Assembly: GCA_963972255.1 (NCBI GenBank)
Contig: CAXATO010000005.1
Location: 1-64,000 of the forward strand
DNA from: UBA1479 sp002706405
GTDB lineage: Bacteria; Pseudomonadota; Alphaproteobacteria; Rhodospirillales; Casp-alpha2
DNA length: 64,000 nt
Reading direction: 5' to 3'
Position numbers and translations under genes: made by a program. Every line of letters begins with the position of its first letter. Position 1 is the first letter of the stretch. The notes beneath the pieces were generated by a model. The model made no database searches. It saw nothing but the letters and a program-made list of their open reading frames with translations, and was not told the DNA's origin. This document shows positions 35,033 to 42,392 of this stretch, in pieces.

Positions 35033-36706
35033 ATGCCCAAAAGTGATATCGAAATCGCCCGCGAAGCTACAATGAAGCCGATCGCCGATGTCGGCGCCGA
35101 GAAGCTGGGCATTCCCGGCGATGCGCTGCTGCAGTACGGCCCGCACAAAGCCAAGGTCGATATGAACTATCTGAAGTCGTTGGAGGGCAACCCCGACGGC
35201 AAGCTGATCCTGGTCACCGCCGTGACCCCGACCCCCGCCGGTGAAGGCAAGACCACGACCACCGTGGGCCTGGGCGACGGTCTGAACAAGATCGGCAAGA
35301 AGGCCATGATCTGCGTGCGCGAACCTTCCCTCGGCCCCTGCTTCGGGATGAAGGGCGGCGCCGCCGGCGGCGGTTACGCTCAAGTCGTGCCGATGGAAGA
35401 CATCAACCTGCATTTCACCGGTGACTTCCACGCCATCGGCATCGCCCACAACTTGTTGGCGGCGTTGATCGACAACCATATCTACTGGGGCCTGGAACCG
35501 GCGATCGACAGCCGTCGCGTCGCCTTCAAGCGCGTCGTCGACATGAACGACCGGGCGCTGCGCCAGATCACCAACTCGTTGGGCGGCGTCGCCAACGGCT
35601 TCCCCCGGGAAGACGGTTTCGACATCGTGGTGGCGTCGGAAATCATGGCCATCTTCTGTCTGGCGACCAGCCTGCAGGATTTGACGGAGCGGATCGGCAA
35701 CATCGTGATCGGCCACAACCGCGCGCGGGAGCCCATCTATGCCCGCGACGTCAAGGGCCCGGGCCCGATGTCCGTGCTGCTCAAGGAAGCGATTGCGCCC
35801 AACCTGGTGCAGACGCTGGAAAACAACCCGGCCTTCATCCACGGCGGCCCGTTCGCCAACATCGCCCATGGCTGTAACTCGGTCATCGCGACCAAGTCGG
35901 CGCTCAAGCTTGCCGACTATGTGGTGACCGAAGCCGGCTTCGGCGCCGACCTGGGGGCCGAGAAGTTCTTCGACATCAAGTGCCGCAAGGCGGGCCTCAA
36001 TCCGGCGGCGGCGGTCATCGTCGCCACCGTGCGCGCGCTCAAGATGCATGGCGGCGTGGGTAAGGCCGATCTGGGCACGGAAAACGTCGATGCGGTCACC
36101 AAGGGTTGCGAGAACCTGGTCCGCCACATCCGCAACACCAAGCAGTTCGGCGTGCCGGTGACGGTCTGCATCAACAACTTCATCACCGATACGGATGCTG
36201 AACTGCAGGCCGTGAAGGCCGCGGCCGAGGCCGAAGGCGTGAAGGCTTTCATCGCCACCCATTGGGCGGACGGCGGTGCCGGCACGGAAGAACTGGCCAA
36301 GCATGTGGTCGAACTGGCCGATTCCGGCGTGGCCGACTTCAAGCCGCTCTATCCGGACGACATGCCGCTGCGCGAAAAGGTCGAAACCATCGTCAAGAAG
36401 ATCTACGGCGGCGACGGCATTTCCTGTGACGGCGCCATCGAAAAGCGGTTTGCGGAATTGCAGAAGGACTACGGGCACTTCCCGGTTTGCATGGCGAAGA
36501 CGCAGTACAGCTTCTCGACCGACCCGGACGCCAAGGGGGCACCCACGGGCTTTACCGTGCCGATCCGCGAACTGCGGTTGTCGGCGGGGGCCGAGTTCAT
36601 CGTCGCCGTGACCGGCGCCATCATGACGATGCCGGGCCTGCCCAAGGTTCCGTCCGCGAACAACATCTATCTGAACGACGACGGTCAAATCGAAGGTCTG
36701 TTCTAG
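35033..36706 (+). CDS. fhs: Formate-tetrahydrofolate ligase
   Basis: ATP-dependent capture of formate as 10-formyl-THF. 557 residues, the usual length. The P-loop TPTPAGEGKTTTTVGL lies at about 65-80, followed by EPSLGPCFGMKGGAAGGGYAQ typical of the family and later by DLGAEKFFDIKCRKAG. Start ATG 35033 follows AGAGGAAACC. Placement immediately after oxc, frc and the formyltransferase makes the source of formate clear: oxalate breakdown. It would feed methylene-THF for serine and biosynthesis, or permit oxidation by folate enzymes encoded elsewhere. Confidence 0.97.
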   Translation: MPKSDIEIAREATMKPIADVGAEKLGIPGDALLQYGPHKAKVDMNYLKSLEGNPDGKLILVTAVTPTPAGEGKTTTTVGLGDGLNKIGKKAMICVREPSLGPCFGMKGGAAGGGYAQVVPMEDINLHFTGDFHAIGIAHNLLAALIDNHIYWGLEPAIDSRRVAFKRVVDMNDRALRQITNSLGGVANGFPREDGFDIVVASEIMAIFCLATSLQDLTERIGNIVIGHNRAREPIYARDVKGPGPMSVLLKEAIAPNLVQTLENNPAFIHGGPFANIAHGCNSVIATKSALKLADYVVTEAGFGADLGAEKFFDIKCRKAGLNPAAAVIVATVRALKMHGGVGKADLGTENVDAVTKGCENLVRHIRNTKQFGVPVTVCINNFITDTDAELQAVKAAAEAEGVKAFIATHWADGGAGTEELAKHVVELADSGVADFKPLYPDDMPLREKVETIVKKIYGGDGISCDGAIEKRFAELQKDYGHFPVCMAKTQYSFSTDPDAKGAPTGFTVPIRELRLSAGAEFIVAVTGAIMTMPGLPKVPSANNIYLNDDGQIEGLF

Positions 36707-36735
36707 ACTCGAGAATGATCTGACCAATTCCGGCA

Positions 36736-36758
36736 GCCCCGGCCATTACGGCCGGGGC
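36736..36758 (+). other. 9-bp perfect hairpin between fhs and the Usp gene
   Basis: GCCCCGGCC (36736-36744) and GGCCGGGGC (36750-36758) enclose a 5-nt loop. No T-run follows, so it more likely protects the 3' end of the fhs message within the operon than fully terminates it. Confidence 0.45.
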
Positions 36759-36784
36759 GGTCCGGACCCAAGGGGAGGACGACC

Positions 36785-37639
36785 ATGAGCATCCGAAATA
36801 TTCTTGTCCCGGTACGTGGTGACGGAAAGGGCGAACAGGTCCTGAATGCCGCAGTGGCGCTTGCAAAGAAATTTGATGCCCATATCGATGTCGTCCATGC
36901 CCGAATGGGATCCCAGGATATGTTGGCCTATGGGGCCACGCTGGCCGGTGTGCGCGATGTGGTGAACGAAATCGCCGAAACCCACGCGGCCGAGGAAGAA
37001 GCCCGGGTCAAGAAACTGTACGAAGATTATTGCGCGCGCCACGGCATCGCCAACATCTCGGCACCGCGCAACGGTGTGAAGGGGGTGTCCGCCTCATGGC
37101 ACGAGGAAAAGGGCCGTCAGGCCAATGTCGTCGCCCGCCGCGGCCGGCTGACCGATATCATCTTCGTGGCCCAGCCCGAAGGCCAGACGGGCGTCAATAC
37201 CTTCGAAGCGGCCCTCATGGAAACCGGCAAGCCCGTGGTCTGTGTCCCTGCCAAGCCCGTCACGGAAATCGGGAACAACATCGCCATCGCCTGGAACGGC
37301 AGTGCCGAGATTTCAGCCGCCGTCACCTCGTCACGGCCGATCGTCGAAGGCGCGGACAAGTTGCTGATCCTGTCGGCACCGGAAACGCATGGGGATGAAC
37401 TACCGGCCTCCGACCTTGCCGAATACCTGCGTTGGCATGGCAAGCAAAGCGAAATTCAGATGCTCGACTGCGACCCGCAGGAAGTCGGCCAGACGCTGTT
37501 GAAGGCCTGCGCCGACAACGGCATCGATCTGTTGCTGATGGGCGGCTACGCCCACGCCCGCCGCCACGACTTCAAAATCGGCGGTGTGACCCAGTACGTG
37601 GTCGAGACGGCGGAAATCCCCGTCCTGTTCCACCATTAG
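36785..37639 (+). CDS. Universal stress protein, tandem UspA domains
   Basis: 284 residues in two UspA-like halves: SIRNILVPVRGDGKGEQVLN opens the first, and NNIAIAWNGSAEISAA (about residues 160-175) opens the second, which ends with LLLMGGYAHARRHDFKIGG, a variant of the G-x2-G-x9-G nucleotide loop near 240-258. The first half lacks a clear nucleotide loop. Usp proteins bind ATP or act as stress-linked adaptors. It follows fhs by 78 bp and probably belongs to the same operon, an unusual attachment to an oxalate pathway; its role here is unknown. Confidence 0.85.
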   Translation: MSIRNILVPVRGDGKGEQVLNAAVALAKKFDAHIDVVHARMGSQDMLAYGATLAGVRDVVNEIAETHAAEEEARVKKLYEDYCARHGIANISAPRNGVKGVSASWHEEKGRQANVVARRGRLTDIIFVAQPEGQTGVNTFEAALMETGKPVVCVPAKPVTEIGNNIAIAWNGSAEISAAVTSSRPIVEGADKLLILSAPETHGDELPASDLAEYLRWHGKQSEIQMLDCDPQEVGQTLLKACADNGIDLLLMGGYAHARRHDFKIGGVTQYVVETAEIPVLFHH

Positions 37640-37766
37640 GGCTTAATTCGGCGGTATTTTTGCCGCCATTTCCACGACCCGGAAAAACCCCCGCTTTCGT
37701 TGCGCTGCGGCATCGCGTTCTGTTGCCATCGGCGTTGCGGCCTGTTTAATGTCGCCCCCGTTCGGA

Positions 37767-37777
37767 AAGTATACAAT
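37767..37777 (+). promoter_or_regulatory. GTATAC-type operator upstream of the FAH-family gene
   Basis: AAGTATACAAT lies 57 bp before the FAH gene. Its right half GTATACAAT mirrors the left half ATTGTATAC at 30036 and 49833. It would place the FAH-reductase pair under the same GntR/FCD control as the oxalate genes. Confidence 0.4.
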
Positions 37778-37833
37778 CCGAAGGGCCGGCCGACGCCGGG
37801 CCGACAAATTGAACATCGTGGGGAAACAGAAGA

Positions 37834-38607
37834 ATGACATTGTGGATCAGGTATACGCACCAGGGCACGGAAGGTTTCGGCACGCTCGACGGTGAAACCA
37901 TCAGCGTTCACTCCGGGGATATGCTGCAAGGGGCCCAACCGACGGGCGAAACGGTGAATTTGGCCGATGTCACGGTCCTGGCGCCGATCAAGCCGGGCAA
38001 GATGGTGGCCCTTTGGAACAACTACAACACCATGCGCGAAAAGATGAACGGCGTGCGCCCGGAAGAGCCGCTGTGGTTCATCAAGACCAACAACTCGGTC
38101 ATCGGCACGGAAGCGGCCATCGAACGGCCGGCCAGCTACGACGGTAAGGTCGTCTATGAGGGCGAACTGGGCATCGTCATCGGCAAACGCTGCAAGAACG
38201 TGTCGGAAGCGGACGCCCTGGACTACGTGTTCGGCTACACCTGCGTCAACGACGTGACCGCCGCCGACATCCTGAAACGCGACGAAACCTTCGCCCAATG
38301 GACCCGCTGCAAGAGCTTCGACACCTTCGGCCCCATGGGCCCGGTCATCGCCACCGGCCTCGACCCCATGAAATTGACCGTCAAGACGATCCTCAATGGC
38401 GTGGAACGGCAGAACTATCCGGTCAATGACATGCTGCGGACGCCGGCCAAGCTGATCAGTGAAATCTCCCACGATGTGACGCTGGAACCGGGCGACGTCA
38501 TCGCCTGCGGCACCAACGTCGGCGTCGGCTCCATGAAAGAGCCCTCCAACACGGTGGAGATTGTCATTGAAGGAATCGGCACGCTACGCAACACTTTCAA
38601 TAACTAG
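37834..38607 (+). CDS. Fumarylacetoacetate hydrolase (FAH)-family protein
   Basis: 257 residues. The FAH fold has its metal site in VVYEGELGIVIGKRCKNV (two Glu, about residues 105-122) and NDVTAADI (Asp, about 146-153), followed by FDTFGPMGPVI, typical of 2-hydroxyhepta-2,4-diene-dioate isomerase, acylpyruvase or oxaloacetate decarboxylase-like relatives. These enzymes cleave or decarboxylate 1,3-dicarbonyl acids. Which substrate it uses cannot be told. The oxalate neighbourhood makes an oxaloacetate or other oxo-dicarboxylate substrate, yielding metabolites related to oxalate, worth testing. Upstream lies a GTATAC-type site. Confidence 0.88.
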   Translation: MTLWIRYTHQGTEGFGTLDGETISVHSGDMLQGAQPTGETVNLADVTVLAPIKPGKMVALWNNYNTMREKMNGVRPEEPLWFIKTNNSVIGTEAAIERPASYDGKVVYEGELGIVIGKRCKNVSEADALDYVFGYTCVNDVTAADILKRDETFAQWTRCKSFDTFGPMGPVIATGLDPMKLTVKTILNGVERQNYPVNDMLRTPAKLISEISHDVTLEPGDVIACGTNVGVGSMKEPSNTVEIVIEGIGTLRNTFNN

Positions 38608-38653
38608 ACTGAATAGGTCTGAACGGATCCGTTTCGCATTCGGATCCGACGCA

Positions 38654-38725
38654 GAGAACATCATGCGGGCGTGTAAGGCGCCCGTCGCAGGGAACCACAG
38701 ACAAGCAGGGAGAACATCATGCGGG
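38654..38725 (+). repeat. Duplicated translation-initiation segment before the reductase gene
   Basis: The 16-mer GAGAACATCATGCGGG occurs at 38654-38669 and again at 38710-38725, where it contains the ribosome-binding site and start codon of the reductase gene. The first copy opens only a 23-codon frame. It looks like a small segmental duplication of the gene start. Confidence 0.6.
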
Positions 38726-39738
38726 TATGCGTGATTGGAGCCGGCGCCATTGGCGGCCTTATGGGCGCCAAACTGGCCTTGGCCGGAAACGACGTCAGCG
38801 TTATCGATATGGGACCGCACCTTCAGGCGATCCGTCAGAACGGGTTGAAACTGATCTGGGAAGACGGCTCGGAACATGTCGCCCAGGTGAAGGCGTTTGA
38901 AAAATGCGCCGAAGCGGGCGAACAGGACCTGGTCATCCTGGGTCTCAAGGCCCACTACCTGGAACTGGTCGCCAAGGATCTGGGCGCGCTGATGGGCCCC
39001 AACACCATGATCATGACCGTGCAGAACGGCATTCCGTGGTGGTATTTCCATAACCATGGCGGGCCGCACGACGGCAAGCAGCTCGAAAGCCTGGACCCGG
39101 ACGGTGTGCTGACCAAGTACATCGACGGCGACCGCATCATCGGCTGCGTCGTCTACCCGGCCGCCGCCGTGACGGAGCCGGGCGTCATCAAGCATGTCGA
39201 GGGCGACCGCTTCCCCATCGGCGAACTGGACGGATCGATCAGCGCGCGGGTGGAAAGCCTGAAGGAACTTCTCGAAGGGGCCGGGTTCCGGTCTCGCGTG
39301 CTCGAGGACATCCGCTCGGAGATCTGGCTCAAGGCTTGGGGCAACCTCAGCTTCAACCCGATCAGCGCGCTGACACATGCGACCCTGGTCGACATCTGCC
39401 AGTTCCCGGAAACCCGCCATCTGGCCCAGAAGATGATGGAAGAAGCCCAGATCGTCGCGGAAAAGCTCGGCATTACTTTCCGCCACACCATCGAAAAACG
39501 CATCGACGGCGCCGAAAGCGTGGGGGCGCACAAGACCTCCATGCTGCAGGACGTCGAGGCGGGCCGGTCGCTCGAGACCGAAGCCCTGATCGGCGCCGTG
39601 CTGGAACTGGCTAAGCTGACGGACACACCTTGTCCGCACACCTTCGCGGTCTATTCCTGCGTCAAGCTGCTGAACAAGGTGATGGTCACCCAGCATGCGG
39701 GCGTCGTCGTTCAGAACGCGGGGCAGGCCGCCGAATAG
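38719..39738 (+). CDS. Ketopantoate reductase-like (2-dehydropantoate 2-reductase family)
   Basis: 339 residues. The Rossmann motif GAGAIGGLMGAKLALAG (residues 7-23) binds NADPH; QNGIPWW near 97 carries the conserved Asn, and WLKAWGNLSFNPISALTHA near 201-219 the catalytic Lys. The C-terminal helical ApbA domain ends near 320. True PanE reduces 2-dehydropantoate for coenzyme A synthesis, but many longer paralogues beside catabolic genes act on other 2-oxo acids. The placement after an FAH-family gene and the extra length favour a catabolic reductase. An earlier copy of its start site lies 56 bp upstream. Confidence 0.85.
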   Translation: MRVCVIGAGAIGGLMGAKLALAGNDVSVIDMGPHLQAIRQNGLKLIWEDGSEHVAQVKAFEKCAEAGEQDLVILGLKAHYLELVAKDLGALMGPNTMIMTVQNGIPWWYFHNHGGPHDGKQLESLDPDGVLTKYIDGDRIIGCVVYPAAAVTEPGVIKHVEGDRFPIGELDGSISARVESLKELLEGAGFRSRVLEDIRSEIWLKAWGNLSFNPISALTHATLVDICQFPETRHLAQKMMEEAQIVAEKLGITFRHTIEKRIDGAESVGAHKTSMLQDVEAGRSLETEALIGAVLELAKLTDTPCPHTFAVYSCVKLLNKVMVTQHAGVVVQNAGQAAE

Positions 39739-39769
39739 GCGCGACACCCTGCCTGATTGCGATCCGGAA

Positions 39770-39797
39770 TTGCGCCGGACCCAGGCTGCACTATAAT
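39770..39797 (+). promoter_or_regulatory. Promoter of the FNR-type regulator gene
   Basis: A perfect -10 TATAAT (39792-39797) is preceded at 16 bp by TTGCGC (39770-39775), sharing TTG with the -35 consensus. Expected transcription start, about 39804, coincides with the first bases of the 10-bp hairpin that follows. Confidence 0.65.
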
Positions 39798-39802
39798 ACA
39801 TC

Positions 39803-39834
39803 CCGGCGGTGGGAAATGGGTTTGCCACCGCCGG
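39803..39834 (+). promoter_or_regulatory. 10-bp hairpin at the 5' end of the fnr-type mRNA
   Basis: CCGGCGGTGG (39803-39812) pairs perfectly with CCACCGCCGG (39825-39834) across a 12-nt loop. Because the predicted start of transcription is at about 39804, the mRNA would begin with a stable stem-loop, which could protect it from 5' decay. As DNA it is also a possible operator. Confidence 0.5.
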
Positions 39835-39857
39835 ATGCAGCCTTGGGGTAAGAATTG

Positions 39858-40610
39858 ATGGCAACAGTCGCCGCCAAAGTAATCGGTCTGTGTGACGCAG
39901 CCCGGGAACGGGACCATTTGCCGCAGGAATGCGCCAATTGCGTCGCTCGGCATCTGGCTGCCTGCTCCGGACTGACGCCGGATGAATTATCGCATCTGGC
40001 TGAATACGTTACCCGGCGGAAGCTTGCTGCCGGTCAGGCCCTTTTTCAAGAATCCGACCCCGCCGATAACGTTTTCACCGTTACTTCCGGGGTGTTCAAG
40101 CAATACAAGCTTCTCGCCGACGGGCGCTGCCAGGTTACCGGCTTCTATTTCGCGGGCGACCTGATCGGCCTGCCCGACGGGCCCGACTATCCGGTCACGG
40201 CGGAAGCCTTGACGCCGGTGACGGTGTGTAGTTTCCCGCGTGCCCGCATCACGGAACTGGTCGGCCAGTATCCGTCTTTGGCCAAGGCGGTGATCCTCAA
40301 GTTGCAGCGCGAAATTACCAATGCGCAGGGACAGATGCTGTCGCTCGGCCGACTGACGGCCGAGGAACGCATCGCGGTTTTCCTGCTGGCCCTGCTGGAC
40401 AAGGCGCCCGACTGCGTCAACGACGACGGGTCGCTCCATCTGAGCATGCGCCGCGCCGATATCGCCGACTACCTGGGGCTGACGGTGGAAACGGTCAGCC
40501 GGTCATTCACCAAGCTGCGCAAAGCAGGCGTCATCGGCGCCGAGCGGGCCGGGGTGGTCGAGATTCTGTCCCGCGACGGACTGGAAGAGATTGCCCAGGG
40601 GCCGGGCTGA
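39858..40610 (+). CDS. FNR/FnrN-type oxygen-sensing Crp-family regulator
   Basis: 250 residues. The N-terminus bears Cys25-X2-Cys28-X7-Cys36 (ECANCVARHLAAC), and Cys124 lies in PVTVCSF, the four ligands expected for an oxygen-labile 4Fe-4S cluster in alphaproteobacterial FnrN/FnrL/AadR proteins. A cNMP-like beta barrel fills about 45-150, the dimerisation helix 135-165, and the winged helix ends with ADIADYLGLTVETVSRSFTKL, whose E--SR pattern recognises TTGAT-N4-ATCAA sites. ATG at 39858 is used rather than the TTG one codon earlier. It is the last gene of the oxalate-side block. Confidence 0.92.
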   Translation: MATVAAKVIGLCDAARERDHLPQECANCVARHLAACSGLTPDELSHLAEYVTRRKLAAGQALFQESDPADNVFTVTSGVFKQYKLLADGRCQVTGFYFAGDLIGLPDGPDYPVTAEALTPVTVCSFPRARITELVGQYPSLAKAVILKLQREITNAQGQMLSLGRLTAEERIAVFLLALLDKAPDCVNDDGSLHLSMRRADIADYLGLTVETVSRSFTKLRKAGVIGAERAGVVEILSRDGLEEIAQGPG

Positions 40611-40685
40611 CCCTTCCGGCGGGCCTTGCGGTCGCGGTTGCTGCCGGCCATATGTGAAGGAGCAATGCCAGCGGAGCGCCTGCCC

Positions 40686-40970
40686 ATGAGCAATCTCAAG
40701 ACCGCCCATCGGACCGAAGACGCGATTGAGCCGAGCCCGCGCTGGCACCAATTGCACACCCGTCTGCAAGCCGCCAAGCGGCCGATTTTCCAGGAAATTC
40801 GCTCCTATCCGCCACAGGTCGCCGGCTGCGACCTGCATTTCAAGGCGCTCGCCGAAAAGCGTGACGCCATCTGCCGGGAACTGGATCGCCTGGACTCCCT
40901 GCGGGGTGCTCGGGACGATGAACTCGATGGCTTCGCGGTGTCATCGGCCTTTCTGGCCAAGGGGGCCTAA
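40686..40970 (+). CDS. Small protein of unknown function
   Basis: 94 residues from ATG at 40686 (GGAG ten bases upstream); an in-frame ATG at 40665 lies too close to an AAGGAG. The sequence is hydrophilic and largely helical, with HQLHTRLQAAKRPIFQEIRS, a central SYPPQVAGCDLHFKALAEKRDAI... stretch and a C-terminal acidic segment. No signal peptide or membrane helix. I do not recognise a family. It follows the FNR-type gene by 75 bp and may be cotranscribed with it and the next small gene. Confidence 0.6.
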   Translation: MSNLKTAHRTEDAIEPSPRWHQLHTRLQAAKRPIFQEIRSYPPQVAGCDLHFKALAEKRDAICRELDRLDSLRGARDDELDGFAVSSAFLAKGA

Positions 40971-41018
40971 GCCCGTCATATCTTGGAGGACCGCAGGGGC
41001 CACCACAGGAGAGCAACC

Positions 41019-41327
41019 ATGCCATCCGTTACGCCACCGACCTATCGCCGAAGTGCCGCCGCCGTCCTTGCCCTGATGCTGGCGGCGGTTCCCGTCACCA
41101 CCGCCCAGGCGCAATCGACGTCACCCGATCCGGACGCGCTGCTGGAGGAGGGGACGAAGAAGATTCTGCGCGCCTTCGAGCTGTTCATCCTGACCATCCC
41201 CCAGTACGAAATGCCCGAGGTTCTGCCCAACGGCGACATCATCATCCGGCGCAAGAACCCGCCGGGTGGAGAGCACAAAGACGGCCCCGACAGCAATCCG
41301 CCGCCGGTGGCCGGAGAAAAGACCTAG
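41019..41327 (+). CDS. Small secreted protein of unknown function
   Basis: 102 residues with a good signal peptide: RRS, a hydrophobic AAAVLALMLAAVPVTTA core and an A-Q-A cleavage site near residue 30. The mature part of about 70 residues contains LLEEGTKKILRAFELFILTI, an amphipathic helix, and VLPNGDIIIRRKNPPGGEH, then a Pro/Asp-rich tail. AGGAGAG precedes the ATG at 41019. Short periplasmic proteins of this build are scattered in alphaproteobacteria without assigned roles. Confidence 0.65.
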   Translation: MPSVTPPTYRRSAAAVLALMLAAVPVTTAQAQSTSPDPDALLEEGTKKILRAFELFILTIPQYEMPEVLPNGDIIIRRKNPPGGEHKDGPDSNPPPVAGEKT

Positions 41328-41341
41328 CGATCCTGCCGGCC

Positions 41342-42343
41342 TCAGTCGGCGGCCATGTCCAGAAGCTTCAGCACCGTTTCCTGGGTCAGGTTGCCGCCGG
41401 TCAGGGCCGCGACGGTCTTCAGCGAGGTATCGACCTTGCCCGACAGGAACCCGGCCGCCGCGGTGACGCCGGCGGGTTCGCCCAGCATCTTGGTGCGGGT
41501 CAGGATGGTCTTGAAGGCGCGGGCGATGTCCTGTTCCGAAACCAGCACGATGTCGTCGAGAAACGCCTCAAGGTGCATGAACGGGTATTCGCCCGGGCGC
41601 CGCGCACTCAGCCCGTCGGCGATGCTGTCCCAATAATCGATGGCCGTAGGCGTGCCTGCCCGGCGGGAGACATAGGCCGCGTTGGCGCGTTCCGGCTGGA
41701 TGCCCACGACCTTCACGTTCGGATTGATCAGCTTGACCGCCGCCGCGATGCCGCCGGCGACCCCGCCCGACGACACGGGCACCAGGACCTGCTCCGCATC
41801 GGGGCATTGTTCCATGATCTCGAAACCGATGGTGCCGTGGCCGGCGATAATGGGTGGGTCTTCCCAGGTGTCGATCGCGGTCATGCCGCGCTCCACCGCC
41901 AGGCGCTCCACCGTGGGCTGGCGGGCGAGGGCGTCCGTGCCGCACAGATAGACCTCGGCGCCGTAACCTTCCGTGCCGGCGATCTTATAGGGGCTGGTCG
42001 CGTCCAGCATGACCACGGTGATGGGAACGCCCAAGGTCTTTCCGGCGAACGCGAAACCCTGGGCGAAATTGCCGGACGACGCCAGAACCACGCCCTTGGA
42101 TTTCTGTTCCGCCGTCAGGTAGTGCATCACGTTGAACACGGCGCGCACCTTGAACGCCCCCGTGACTTGCAGGTTCTCGCACTTCAGGAACAGGGTTTCC
42201 CGGCCGACCTCGGCACTGTCCCGCGCCACGGGCACGACGGGCGTGCGGCGAATGGCATGGGGCATGTTGGCGCGGGCGGCGCGGACGGCATCGAGCGTGA
42301 CCAGGCGGTCACGGGAAAACAGGGAACCTTCCATGGCGGGCAA
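41342..42343 (-). CDS. PLP-dependent threonine/serine dehydratase-like enzyme
   Basis: 333 residues, fold type II. The PLP lysine sits in VTGAFKVRAVFNVM (about residue 65), the phosphate-binding/active loop in VLASSGNFAQGFAFAG (about 86-101), and the glycine-rich phosphate cup in VPVSSGGVAGGIAAAVK (about 187-203). A late LTGGNLTQ corresponds to the family's S/T-G-G-N region. Compared with biosynthetic IlvA it lacks the C-terminal ACT-like regulatory domains, so it is a catabolic-type dehydratase, serine racemase or related deaminase. The opening MPAMEGSLFSRDR has two possible ATGs. It lies downstream of tolC, 49 bp away, on the same strand. Confidence 0.88.
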   Translation of the reverse strand: MPAMEGSLFSRDRLVTLDAVRAARANMPHAIRRTPVVPVARDSAEVGRETLFLKCENLQVTGAFKVRAVFNVMHYLTAEQKSKGVVLASSGNFAQGFAFAGKTLGVPITVVMLDATSPYKIAGTEGYGAEVYLCGTDALARQPTVERLAVERGMTAIDTWEDPPIIAGHGTIGFEIMEQCPDAEQVLVPVSSGGVAGGIAAAVKLINPNVKVVGIQPERANAAYVSRRAGTPTAIDYWDSIADGLSARRPGEYPFMHLEAFLDDIVLVSEQDIARAFKTILTRTKMLGEPAGVTAAAGFLSGKVDTSLKTVAALTGGNLTQETVLKLLDMAAD

Positions 42344-42392
42344 CTCCGTTGTGCCGACCGTCAGGAGGAACAGCGACGGCCTGCCCTAAGGT

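Noticed and set aside
37851..37856. GTATAC as an additional operator
   Set aside because: It lies inside the FAH coding sequence without symmetric flanks and is expected by chance.
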